From contig NC_079208.1 in assembly GCF_026745355.1 (NCBI RefSeq), positions 54,635,276 to 54,699,275 of the forward strand: a stretch of DNA of 64,000 nt. Reading direction: 5' to 3'. Each line of letters begins with the position of its first letter. Positions within the stretch are counted from its first letter, which is position 1. The position numbers and the translations under genes are program-made. Positions 35,186 through 46,367 of this stretch are shown here, piece after piece. This stretch comes from Beta vulgaris subsp. vulgaris. Taxonomy: Eukaryota; Streptophyta; Magnoliopsida; Caryophyllales; Amaranthaceae. The notes beneath the pieces are model-generated. The model was given only the letters and a program-made list of their open reading frames with translations, was not told the origin of the DNA and searched no databases.

Positions 35186-38100
35186 TCATCTCCCGGTTGT
35201 GTGCAGCACTGAAGAGTTGATTATAGCGGGACTCGTGGCTGCTGTCTGCTGAGTGCTGCTATCTGTATCAACCATGACATAGTCTTCAGGAGCAATCCCC
35301 AATTCATCCCAATTCACCCCAGCTGTGTTGGGTTAAGGAATCGAGTTACATGCTTCTTTTGGGGGGGAGGGGTGGAGATAAAAGTTTCGAAGATTGAACA
35401 AATTTAGGAAGGATACATTCTGCTCCCCACATGTCAGTGATGCTAACATCAGCATCTGATATCAACCAGTAATCTGAGTCCATCTGTTTCAAACAGAACA
35501 AAAGGATTACAAGTATTAGCTACTTTAAAACTAGCTTCCATTGTCGAAAGAAAATCAAAGACACGCGAAAGGTTATGACAAATTGTAAGCTCGAAGTTTG
35601 AACATACAAAGACTTCAGGTATTATCTTTGTGATGCCGCTTAAATCTTGTTGGGCATCTGCGTCTGAGCTCATCCTATGGCCTTCCTGTTCATCCAAATC
35701 TATTCTATTCCCACCATTTTCACTCATTACCATGGCGTTTGGAACATCATTACAGCCTGAGGTACTTGGCAGGCTTTCTTGTGTATCTGCACCATTTAGC
35801 TCCTCGAGCTTCTCCTCAAATTGACTATAAACAACCGAGAAAAATAAACTGATTCATACATGTGTTTAAGCCACATAAAACAGGAAGAAGAAAACCACAA
35901 GCAGATAACTCATTTTGCAACAATGAAAAAATATTTCACTTTACTTATTCCAGATACAAGTTGATCACAATGACAAAAGTCCAAGAGGAAGAAGATCGAG
36001 GAGCTGTAGCTATACTATAATAGACGTGTAACAGATTTCACATTCCATTGACCGAAATATATTCAAAAAGCAAATTTGAACACACAAAAATATATTAGAG
36101 ATCCACTGCTTTGAGTCAATAGAAAACAATGAAGCAACAGAGACCAAGACAAGCATAAAGGGATAGTACCTCACAAGATACACATCTATAGGACCCATAG
36201 TACTCCTAAGAACTATTCTGTATCTTCGTTGAGGATAATCAACAGCCTGAAACATAAAGTGTAGAGGAATCAGGTGCCTCAGTAGTATATCAATGGCATT
36301 ATTTAACAAATATATACGTTGTCACTAATCTCATATGAAAATACCTCATCTGGTTCTGGGACCTCCACAGTTGTGCCATGTGGAGCTTTAATTGCTATCA
36401 AGGTCTCATTCTGTCATAAACCAATCAGTAGTAAATAGCATTGATTTTTAGGATTCAGAGTATACACTGCTTTGGAGGAATTAAACTAAAAGTTAATAGA
36501 TGAAAGATAGGAGAGAAAAAAGACTGCACCTGAAAACAAGGTACACTCTTCATATCTTCTTCACTTACAAACAGCCACCTGATAAGAATGTCATATTCAA
36601 ACTATGATCATCCTAACAAACAGATCCCTCACTTCAACATTAAACAAACACTCCCTCTTTTTAAAATAGATTCTCGACTTTGACTTTCGCACTATACGCA
36701 GACTCTACTTTGACTATATATATCTACAAATTTATAGAAACAATGTTAGCATACAAGATGATGTTTGGATTTGTCACGACATATTTTCACAATCTATTTT
36801 TTGTTGATGAATAATTAGAGATATTAATGGTCAAATTCATGGATTGACAAGTGCGCAAGTCAAAATGGAGCATCAACTTAAAAACGGAGGGAGTATGACT
36901 TTGATGGGCTGGCACCATTGGGTGGCAAACACCTACTTTTGATTATTATCATCTTCAGTAATTTTGCTCAATCTTTCTTGAATTTCTCTGCAATAGTTTG
37001 AACTTTGAATGATCAGCATTTCTTAAAAACAAAGTAAAGCAACATGAAAAAGATCTAAAGCAGACTGTAAGGAAATTAACCTTATCCGTTCATCTAATTG
37101 GCGCTCTTCTATTGAAAGATTTTTGATCTCTGCCTGTGTTATATGGAAAATTGATGCGTCATAACATAAAAATCTGATCATGTACTTGTATAGAGAAAAC
37201 AGAACATCAAAAGCTTTATTCAATTATGTAGCTTTATTGCAAGCTAGATCATGGGGAAGTATATACATAAAAATACTTCAAAAATAACGAATTGCATCAT
37301 TTAAGTTGGCATTACCTGTACACTAGCAAGGCCATCGTCAATCTCACCTGCCCTTGAGACACTAGGTCCCCTGAGCAAAATTTTAAAATTCTTCAGTATA
37401 TAAGGAAGAATAATGACTGAATTTGCTTGATAAATCATAAATCAAGAGGAAAAGCAAGTAAGGTAATAGTCTGTTAGGTATACATACTTCCATTGTATTC
37501 CATTCTTCAGCTTCTCTATAAGACCGATGCCTTCTAGAACATTGGTTATATCATATATCCGCCTCTTTTGCCTCTTCTGGACCTGACAGTCACAAAGATG
37601 AATTAGAAGGTTGATCTATTTAGAGAATAATCAAGTGTCAAACTAAGAGCATATTGTGCAAATTACCTCTAAAGTTTGAGCAGTTTCCTTCAAATCAAGA
37701 ATCCCATCTTTAGCTTGTTCAATTAAACTGATGAACTTCTTCGTCAAAAGCACTGGCAAGTGGCAAAAACCACAAGAAAGAGATCAACAGGCAAACTATA
37801 CAGAATCAAAACTTTCAGAATGTATAATGAAATCAACTCTGCTTGCAGTAAACAGTTGGAGACAAGATGAGGTTGTAATTTAATTACCAAGAGAGCGACC
37901 AGAGCGACAAGGACCACCAGGAGTGAGGCTATCTCCTGGAGTACCTGCAAGTAGATGTTAACTGGCATAAAACATGCTGATGAAAATGCATCAAATTTTA
38001 GTGTGATGCCTCAACTGCATGAACCAAGCTCAAGAAAGATCTTCCTGAGCAGTAAAACAACCACATAATGTTCGAGACATGAATGCTCACCATTTATAGA

Positions 38101-39445
38101 CATGGGGGTTTGAGGATTGACAATGTCAGATGTGGTAATTCTTGGAGCTTGTTGTCCCTTTGCAGACTTTCCAGATACAGGGGTCTGAAGAGGGCTGTTA
38201 AGCACTTCTCTAAACCCTTGACTGGTTGGATTATCAGCAGACTTAGCGTTATGATAAGCTGTATCATTCTTCTTCTTCCTTGGCTGATTAACATCAAAAC
38301 ATGCACTCAGAAATTAGCAGATCAGAAGGTTCAGACTGGAATAAATTTGACACTGAGATCTTTGAACTTTAAACCTAAACGCACACTTCGAATTGAGTGG
38401 GACAGACTGGATTTCCATCTTCTGCATTGAGAAGCATTATATACAATAACATGATAAAATGAATGCCCCTTGAAAGTTGAAATGGCTATAGTTCCTTGTC
38501 CCACAATAAAAACAAGGGTGGAACACAAAAATCAATCCAATGTTCATTACTAAACAGAAAGGCAACAAGGAAACATGAAATTGCACATTGCAATCATATC
38601 AAATCATAGTAGAAATTATGACTAACGGATGCAAATGCAACACCCTCTAGTAAGACTTGAAGTCACATTTCATGAGATCAAGAGATCACCTAGTTGAATG
38701 TTGAAGACATCCATCCAAATCCCCAAACTAGTACATACACACGTCCGTAGGAAGAGAACCATACTGACGATGAACATGAAGGACTAGATTATGTACACAA
38801 AGACCAATACCAATGAACATGTACATGTACCAACTAGAGATGTACATATGTTCATTTGACTTGTTATCCATGTACATATATTCATTTGACTTGTTATCCA
38901 TGTACATGTGCACACCATGCTCTATGTACTAGCGTGTGCACCATCTAAGCTCAAAATTTGAACAAAATTTCCATAATATGAACAAAAAGATCACACGGTA
39001 CATCACATATAAGAGGCTATCCAGTATCAACCCAAGACACATCAATTATGAATAACCAACTTCTATATGGTGCTAAATTGAGTAATCCACAAACTACCAA
39101 ATAAAGCAACATAATTTCCTAGAGCTACCAAAAGTTAAAAACAATAAAATAAAACACTTGACTAATTAAAGAGCAATTAAGAAACAAAATTAATGACCCA
39201 ATTAAGATCCCCAATTGAAAAAAAAAAAGAAAAAGAGAAAGTAAAGGAGAGCTACTAACAGGGGAGTTGACGATGATAGCATCAGGACGAGGTAAAGGTG
39301 GAGAAGGATGGTCGGAAAAGGAGTAATAATCGCCAGGAGGAGGAGCAAATGGAGGTTTCATCTTCATCTTCATCTGTGAGAGTAAAAGCAACTCACGCTT
39401 TTGATGACTAACTGGAACATCATTGCTTGTTTTTTGCGTCGCCAT
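35186..39445 (-). CDS. E2F: E2F transcription factor, tandem copy 2 (diverged)
   Basis: Fourteen exons in the same order as copy 1: 39445-39260, 38283-38091, 37944-37888, 37752-37667, 37582-37488, 37370-37316, 37133-37081, 36987-36937, 36578-36530, 36410-36345, 36246-36170, 35824-35608, 35483-35417, 35322-35186. All introns are GT-AG and the frame stays open for 462 residues. Shared parts are [15 protein letters not shown], the marked box ([36 protein letters not shown]) and [16 protein letters not shown] for RBR. The winged helix differs: [11 protein letters not shown] has three extra residues directly before RRIYD, and [10 protein letters not shown] lacks one lysine and has Gly for Arg compared with copy 1. 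The two genes lie head to tail, about 2.4 kb apart. Copy 2 may have altered DNA binding; expression cannot be judged. Confidence 0.92.
36651..36893. mobile_element. Stowaway-like MITE in E2F copy 2 intron 8
   Basis: CTCCCTCTTTTTAAAATAGA at the left and TTAAAAACGGAGGGAG at the right are inverted. About 243 bp, in the intron between 36578 and 36937. Copy 1 has no such insertion at the same intron. Confidence 0.75.
38750..38900. repeat. Dispersed repeat in E2F copy 2 intron 1
   Basis: Carries ACTAGATTATG...ACACAAA and two copies of TTCATTTGACTTGTTATCCATGTACAT, as at 10690-10890. The doubled TTCATTTGACTTG unit is a local tandem gain. Confidence 0.6.
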
Positions 39446-39562
39446 CTAAACTACAGATTAGCCGGAAAATGTGTTGTGGTGGCGGCTGAGGTGAGGTGAG
39501 GTGAGGTGTTTGTAGTTTTGATATTTGATGGAATTGGAAGAATTTGGTAATTTGGAAAGGGG

Positions 39563-39622
39563 GAGAAAACGAGGGAGGGAGGGAAGGAGGGAATTTGGTT
39601 CGGATTTAGATGTGGAGGGAAG
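39563..39622 (-). promoter_or_regulatory. Upstream block shared by the two E2F copies (copy 2)
   Basis: The counterpart of 33041-33099: GAAAACGAGGGA, GAAGGAGGGAATTTGGTTCGGAT and GATGTGGAGGGAAG, about 120-180 bp upstream of the copy 2 start. Confidence 0.65.
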
Positions 39623-40180
39623 TTTTTACTTACCAACTGCCCCCACCCTACTCGAATTTTGTTTTTTTTTTGGTCCTCCATGTTGCATCTATTACTCCTG
39701 GTCGTCGTTGCATGATATAGTGTTTGTTTCCTTTTCTTTTTTTAATTCGGTAATAAACTGACTCAAGCAAGGTCAATCCTCATGAGTTGGGGGTAAGAAG
39801 GGAGATTCTAACTCATAAGAAAACTTTCAAAGAATGAAATTGACCAACAAGTTGGGAGGTGGGAGCTCTAATCATTGGGCTCTTACATAATTCTCAAAAA
39901 TTTGTTTCTTATTTAATATGAGAATCAAGGTAAGTAGAATATTATCAAATAATAAGTAACTTTTATTAAGAAGAAAAACTGATTTTAGGAGGAAAAATGG
40001 AGAATTATAGGTCATGACATGGTCTATTTTAGACAATATTAAGGAAAAATGTGAAATTAAAAAAGGTAATAAGAACAATATTTTTGGGATATATAAAAAA
40101 ATAATACAAAGCACTATATTATGAAAATTGAAGGAGTAGGTTAGGTTAGAAACTTATTCTCTTCGTGTTATTGCTTAATA

Positions 40181-40438
40181 CTCCCTCTGTTTTTTTTTTA
40201 TCATTCTCACTTTTCTGTGCGCGTCTTCCAATGCACGTTTTAAAACTTAAATATCTTTCATTATATATTAGTAAAAATTATAACGATTGAATATTAATAA
40301 AGTACTAATTGAGACGAATCAAACAAGACCCCACATGACTATGTTTTTTCTTATAAATTGAGAACATTTGAGAAGATTCTCTATATGCATGAATAGTGTC
40401 AAGATTCTAAGTGAGAAAGATAAAAAAAACAGAGGGAG
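40181..40438 (+). mobile_element. Stowaway MITE, member A of an inverted pair
   Basis: CTCCCTCTGTTTTTTTTTTATC and GATAAAAAAAACAGAGGGAG are terminal inverted repeats flanked by TA at 40179-40180 and 40439-40440. 258 bp. The interior (CTTAAATATCTTTCATTATATATTAGT...) is nearly identical to the inverted element at 40690-40925. Confidence 0.85.
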
Positions 40439-40689
40439 TATAATATAACTATAACAATTATAATAACTTTGTGTTAACTATAAGTATTTTAAGTGTTGTA
40501 ATTAATAAGTTACAGAGGAAGTAATTGATTATGTGAATTCAAAATAATTTATCTGAATTAAAGTATCACTTTTTGAAATCAAATATTCTTTTATAAATGT
40601 GAAGAAAAAGGAAAAGTGTGAGAGACTTTATGTTTGGAATATAACTACATATAAATCGAAAACTTAGTGAGTGGCTTGAATGACTCTTT

Positions 40690-40925
40690 GAGTTATTATG
40701 CACTTAATCTTGACACTATTCATATTTAGAGAGGATCTTTTCATTTTTTTTCAATTTATAAGAAAAATATAGTCATGTGAGATATTGTTTGGTTCGTCTT
40801 AATTAATACATTATTAATATTCAATCGTTATAATTTTTACTAATATATAATGAAAGATATTTAAGTTCAAAGAGGTATATTAGGAGACACACGTAAAAGT
40901 GAGAATAATGAAAAAAATACGAGTA
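40690..40925 (-). mobile_element. Stowaway MITE, member B of an inverted pair
   Basis: The reverse complement matches member A through TCATTATATATTAGTAAAAATTATAACGATTG and the GACTAT...AAGAAAAA block to GAATAGTGTCAAGATT. The two terminal repeats are more worn than in A. A and B lie about 250 bp apart. Confidence 0.75.
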
Positions 40926-42073
40926 CTTGTGTTGCAAAAATAAGGAAATAAATATGCTAAACTAATTTATTGTTGGGTCTCGACCTGGATCATAATTCAA
41001 AGGGCTTATTCCTCTCAGGCCCACAATCCACAAGTCCATCATGTGGTAATTACAGTATTTAATGGAGTTCCTTTTGGGCACAAGCCCCATAAAGAGTAGA
41101 AGACAAGTGGACTATGATAATAAGGCGATTGCTTTTATAGCCCACATGCTCACACTATCTTATTTTTTTTGTGTGTGCAAACATGCCCACACTACAAAAT
41201 ACCCTCATGAGTCATGAAGGCCTCATAGAGAGTTTGGTTGGTTCGCTAGACTTTATTCAAATACTAATACTTCCTTTGGATTGAAATAAATGAAATGCTT
41301 TTTCGAAAAACTCTCAAGTAAAAATAAAAGCATTTTATTTATTTAATAATAGAAGAAATATCTAAATTCTCTTAATCTCCATACTTAAGCTAACTTGTCA
41401 GCCTGACTTATTGAAGAGGCAAAAAAACTTAAATAGATCGGGTTCACAATAACTTATTCTGCACTGAAAATCATTATTCAGTTTTCGTTTTATTTAATCA
41501 GTTTTTTATAATATAATCACTTTTTATAGAGTCACTTTTTGCATGATATAGTCAATTATTATTTTTTATATAGTCAATTTTTATGTAATAAAGTCATTTT
41601 AGTTGCACAATAAATTATCATGAATCAATCCACCCAAGACATATTGTAGAAGAGGAAATCCTTGAATCCTCTGTGCAGGTTAAACTTTAATATCTTGATT
41701 AGCATCATCTAGTTAAAATTAATTAAGTAATTCTTATTTCATAAAGCTAAAATTATAACACATCAAAGAAGACTTATATGAATATGATGATATTATTTCT
41801 AATTAACTCCATATATTAGTAAAGAAAAAGAGGGTCAAAACTCATAAAGGTTGACCCTAAAATACATACTCCATTTTGGAGTGAATAATAAAGAACATGT
41901 GAAGTATTAGCATTCTAGAAGAATAATAATTCAACAAACCAAAGTTACCAATGAATTTCCACCATGATGAGTTGGTGACCTTTGATTTCAAAAGTGTGGA
42001 ATCGAAGTACATGGAAAGGACAATAAGTACGTACTATTCTAGTCAGCTAGCACCTCTTATTTCCACGCAAGCA
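40926..42073. other. Intergenic, no supported gene
   Basis: AT-rich; no conserved frame. A short run of TATAGTCAATT / TATAGAGTCACTTTT repeats lies at about 41505-41605. Confidence 0.5.
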
Positions 42074-42080
42074 TATATAA
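42074..42080 (+). promoter_or_regulatory. Possible TATA box of the SAUR gene
   Basis: TATATAA about 110 bases before the chosen start codon. Position and motif only. Confidence 0.4.
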
Positions 42081-42185
42081 TATTAAAAGTAAACCTAGGT
42101 TATATTATGGACTAGTATTAGTTTGAAAACAAAAGGACTTGAGTAATATAAAGTAAAAGAGTTGTTAGTGTTTGGGTAGTTGGTT

Positions 42186-42584
42186 ATGCTTATGATTGAC
42201 CTTCTTCAGTCTATCACAAAAGACATGAAGCGAAGAGAGATAGTTGGGATGATACTCAAGAAGAAGAACTCTCTACCATCACCACCAAGCTACATTAGAT
42301 TATCACGAAACGGCGACGGCGGAGGAGGAGGTGGAGATGGCGGCGAAGGAGGAGGAGGAACCCCTAAAGGACATGTTCCAGTTATCGTGGGGGAGGAGGA
42401 GGGTGAAGTCAAGAGATTTGTTGTTCCAACTCAGTTCATGAAAGATCCTTCTATCCTTGCTTTGCTTCAATTATCAGCTGATGTGTTTGGGTATAATCAC
42501 CAAGGAGTGTTACAAATTCCTTGTCAACCTGATTATTTTCAAAACATTATAGGTAAGTTACACAAAGACAACAAGATCAGATAA
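42186..42584 (+). CDS. SAUR: SAUR-like auxin-responsive protein
   Basis: A single-exon gene of 132 residues, as is usual for SAURs. The family core runs from GHVPVIVGEEEGEVKRFVVPTQFMKDPSILALLQLSADVFGY to GVLQIPCQPDYFQNII, close to the SAUR71/72 group. A glycine/acid-rich insert (about residues 45-60) separates it from the N-terminal DLLQSITKDMKRRE segment. The first in-frame ATG is at 42186. Reading from 42180 would need a TTG start, so it was not used. SAUR proteins act on cell expansion by inhibiting PP2C.D phosphatases at the plasma membrane. No auxin-response element was confirmed upstream. Confidence 0.88.
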   Translation: MLMIDLLQSITKDMKRREIVGMILKKKNSLPSPPSYIRLSRNGDGGGGGGDGGEGGGGTPKGHVPVIVGEEEGEVKRFVVPTQFMKDPSILALLQLSADVFGYNHQGVLQIPCQPDYFQNIIGKLHKDNKIR

Positions 42585-43442
42585 TAATTTTGAGTATTAT
42601 CTAGGTTGGAAATTGAAGTTAATCAATTACTTGTGTATTACTCTACAATTTATATATAAGTTCAACTTTTATGTTGAAAGCCAGAAAATATTTGTTTTCT
42701 GAATTTCATTTCATTTGTTTAGCTATTGTTAGATAGAATTGTTATTCCACATTTATAATGAAGTAGGACTCTACTTTAGATTGTATAAATATATTTTATG
42801 GATGAATGAGAATGATGACGAAAATTAACCCTAATTTAACAGTTATTGATTGTTGCTTAGATACTGTTATTTTGCAATTGCATCTCTCTAGGGCATCGGA
42901 ATATCGTGTACGATGCACAAGCTTAGCTTATCCTTTTAGTTAGGTTTCATTTGTTTAGGTATTACTAATTGTTGAGAAAATTTACTTACGGTCTCTAGGA
43001 TGATTTTAGTGAAGTGGTGATGGAATGTTGTATTATTATTCCAATGACCCGGATTTTTTTAAATAATACTAAAAAAATATTATTTCAAGCTTATATCTCT
43101 TTTAATTCTTTTATATAGTTAAAGCCATATTTGTGTCGTTTATAATATGTGTATGAGTCTACGGACGTTATTGGAACGTTATATGAGATATCTAATTTTG
43201 CGTTTAACTACTCATATTTATTTAAAATCAAATTCATATCTAGAATCGTAGTAAGTAACTTTCATATGAAGTATACTATACTCCCACCATTTTATTACTT
43301 GTTCCACTTTGACTGTCCGATTCATTTAAGGATATAAAAGTTTTACATGGCACTAAACTCTTCAACCGTGTTTAGTCATCATACGGTTTGAAGCAAAATT
43401 AAAGTAATAATATTGTAATTTACAAGTTTGTATAATCTATAC
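42585..43442. other. Intergenic, 3' flank of SAUR gene
   Basis: Nothing recognised beyond an untranslated tail and AT-rich sequence. Confidence 0.5.
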
Positions 43443-43447
43443 TTATT

Positions 43448-43486
<39 letters not shown>

Positions 43487-43490
43487 TATA

Positions 43491-43530
<40 letters not shown>
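43443..43530. repeat. TA microsatellite
   Basis: A (TA)n run with a short TAA interruption near the middle. A direct repeat, AAAGCCTCGCTAAGTACAATCGTTGATAGTTTAATTTTTTT, follows twice at about 43640-43680 and 43760-43797. Confidence 0.85.
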
Positions 43531-43532
<2 letters not shown>

Positions 43533-43799
43533 CCAGCGACTTCATGTTTGTTACCGAGTTCTAGTTGGTGCAATGGCGGATCCAGCGTGGGTTTAGTGGG
43601 TTCAACTGAACCCATGTGGATCTGGGGCAAAATAAAAGATCAAAGCCTCGCTAAGTACAATCGTTGATAGTTTAATTTTTTTTTCCTTTTCTTTTAAAAA
43701 TTGTAACTCCACGTGGATCCGAGGCAAAAACAGAGAAACAGGACAAAACAAAAAATGAAAGCCTCGCTAAGTACAATCGTTGATAGTTTAATTTTTTTC

Positions 43800-45031
43800 T
43801 TTTTCTTTAAAAAATTGTAACTCCAAATTAAAAAAATCAATTTGAAATTTATATTAAATTTATTCCGAATTCATGTGACTCAATTCCTAGATTCGTCATT
43901 AAATTGGTGACAATTGTAATGGACGTTATAGTATGTTTTGTAAAGATTGTCTCATTCAAATTCGTGGTAAAATAATTGAATGAAGAAAAGAAGGTACTTG
44001 AGGACGGTTCCACATTTTGCTTTTGTCATGATAAAATAGAGTAAATCAAATAGCATGTACCTAACATTAACTAAGATTGTTTCCTCACGATATATACCGT
44101 ATGTATGTTCTTGTCTTGTTGCTCACCAGCTTCTCTTACATTAGATAATCATGGTTCACTCATTTTGCTTATGTTATGCTAATTTCGGTCTCCAATTGTC
44201 GTCAATTGTTAATTATTGTCAACAATCAAGCCGAGTAAACATCAACTTTTTGACCAGCACAAGGTTTGAATTTTAGACCTTTTCATTCTAGTTATTCGTT
44301 ACAATAAGTCATGCATTCAATATAACAATTAATTTTACCAAATATTTTTTATCAGCTCAAACAATTAATTTTGTCGAATAATTAAACAAATCAGGTACTT
44401 TATCAGTTGCAACTTTATCTTATCAGTTTAAGTTAAATCATCAATTTCAGTTTATCTTTAACTAATATTGCCAAAAACAACCAGCATTTCATTTGGTAGA
44501 CTCGAAAGTAATGGAAAACTGATACCCGTGGTAAAAATATGAGGAAACCAATCAACCAATTTATTATTCTAAAATAGTTGTAGACTAGACCCATCGAAAA
44601 ATGATAATGAACTACTCTCACGAATGAAGAACACAAGTGAAATTGATTTCTAGCTATATTCTTAATAAAAACTCACCGTTCATAATTTCTTATAAATTCC
44701 ATGGATGATACGTCTACTCATGACATGATCTCATCTAGCCATTGTTGTAACAAACTCAATAAAGCAATGAAGAATTAAAAGATAATCGATACAAGAATTT
44801 AGGTGATTTATTAATAATATGTTAGTTACATCTAATATTTTATTATATTTGTGAGAGAGAGAAAGTACAACTTTCTGAATATTAGAGGTAGAGGTTGATT
44901 GGAAGTTTTATATCGTATTCTTTTAATTAACCTAAACATAATGGAACTAAACCAAACGTAAAACAGAAACGATATATTAAACTACATATCCTGAAAAGCT
45001 TCGGGGACGACGCCCCACCAAGGCGTTTCAT
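43800..45031. other. Intergenic, no supported gene
   Basis: AT-rich; no conserved frame or clear element ends found. Confidence 0.5.
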
Positions 45032-45644
45032 CTAGGGGTGGCAATCAAGTCGGGTTGGGTCAGGTTCAGGTCGACCCAACTTCTATTTCGGGTCAACTAT
45101 CCTAACCCAACTTTGGCCCGCTTGTCATTCCAAGTCAAAAACTATAACTTGAACCCGACCTGCCAAGTTTTGGGTCAACCCAAAACCAACCCAATATGAC
45201 CTAATATATATTTTAGTTGCAAACTTGCAATAATTAAACATCATAAAATTAAATCATTGCAAATCCTAACTTCAAATGCCAATTAAATCAAAGATTTAAA
45301 CTTTAAAATCATAAATTAGCCATCAGCTTCAAATAATTAAAGAATTAACCTTGATCCTATAATACAATCAAGTTTATAATTAGGAGATACGTAACATAAG
45401 TTATAAAAGTCGGGTTAATTTTAAGTTGACTAACCCGAACATAAACCAAATTCTAAATCAGGTTGCATTATTCGGGTTACTTTCGGGTTCAAAAAGTCGA
45501 TCTAAACTTAACCAGTTAAGGTTTTAGGTCGGGTTGGGTCGATCCACTTTCAATTTCAGGTCAAAAATCTAAACTCAAAAATTTTAAATTTCTGGTTAGG
45601 TTTTGTTCGAGTTATCAGGTTGGATAAGCTTTTACCAACCCTAG
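45032..45644. mobile_element. Non-autonomous element rich in GGGTTGGGTC motifs
   Basis: CTAGGGGTGGCAA at the left end and TTACCAACCCTAG at the right end are imperfect inverted repeats. The inside carries many GTCGGGTTGGGTC and CCAACCCAA motifs near both ends in opposite orientation. This is a common layout of plant hAT-like short elements. The target duplication is not clear, so the class is tentative. Confidence 0.55.
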
Positions 45645-46119
45645 TTTTACCCTTGGACCCCGACTCCCTGAATCCATGTGCTTGGTTAATCTTAGTGTCA
45701 GATAATTCAAGTCATATTTCAAACGTCACCTTAGATACGTTATTAATGTGATTTGAGGGGTTAGACACATAATTTATGTTAATTAATTAGTTCAAAATTG
45801 GTGAGACCTCGACTTAATTAGGTTGAGTCAGTTAAGTCTCCGGCCATGAACTGATAATAATGAATCCACTAATTAAGTATAAAGAGGATCCAGGATTTAA
45901 TAAAGTCAAGATACGATCGGCTTGAGAAACTTAAAGCCATAAACAAACAACTAGTGTGAGGTGATCAACATTATAATAATTTGCTGTTAAACATAATTAA
46001 ATCCATCGTCATAATCGTAACCAGTCATCCGCCAAAACCATGGACGCGGTTGTTTTATCTTATTTTAATTGCATCTTGTCAGGTTAGCGTACATTATTAA
46101 GTTTAATTAACTATAATTC

Positions 46120-46367
46120 TAATAAGAACAAGATACTTGTTCTAAGAGGAGAAAATCCTGTGTGAGAATTATTAGAGTTTATTGAATCAATTAATCTGCC
46201 TCTTACAAAGATACCTCCATCTTTTATATAGAGTGAGAGAAGGGTTTATTACTAGTTATTACAAGCTCTAACAAACTCTAACAAACTCTTGTAACTAACT
46301 AACTAACTGATTACATGTAATAACAGAAAATCAGAAAATAATTTACATAACTATGATATATCTGATA
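46120..46367 (-). repeat. 3' LTR of the Copia element
   Basis: Pairs with 50906-51147. Compared with the 5' LTR it has an extra AACAAACTCT unit and lacks four bases in the CCTCACAATG stretch. Its inner border touches the purine tract (plus-strand CCCCCC at 46369-46374). Confidence 0.93.

Noticed and set aside
42180..42185. Start of the SAUR gene six bases upstream
   Set aside because: The codon at 42180 is TTG; the first ATG is at 42186.
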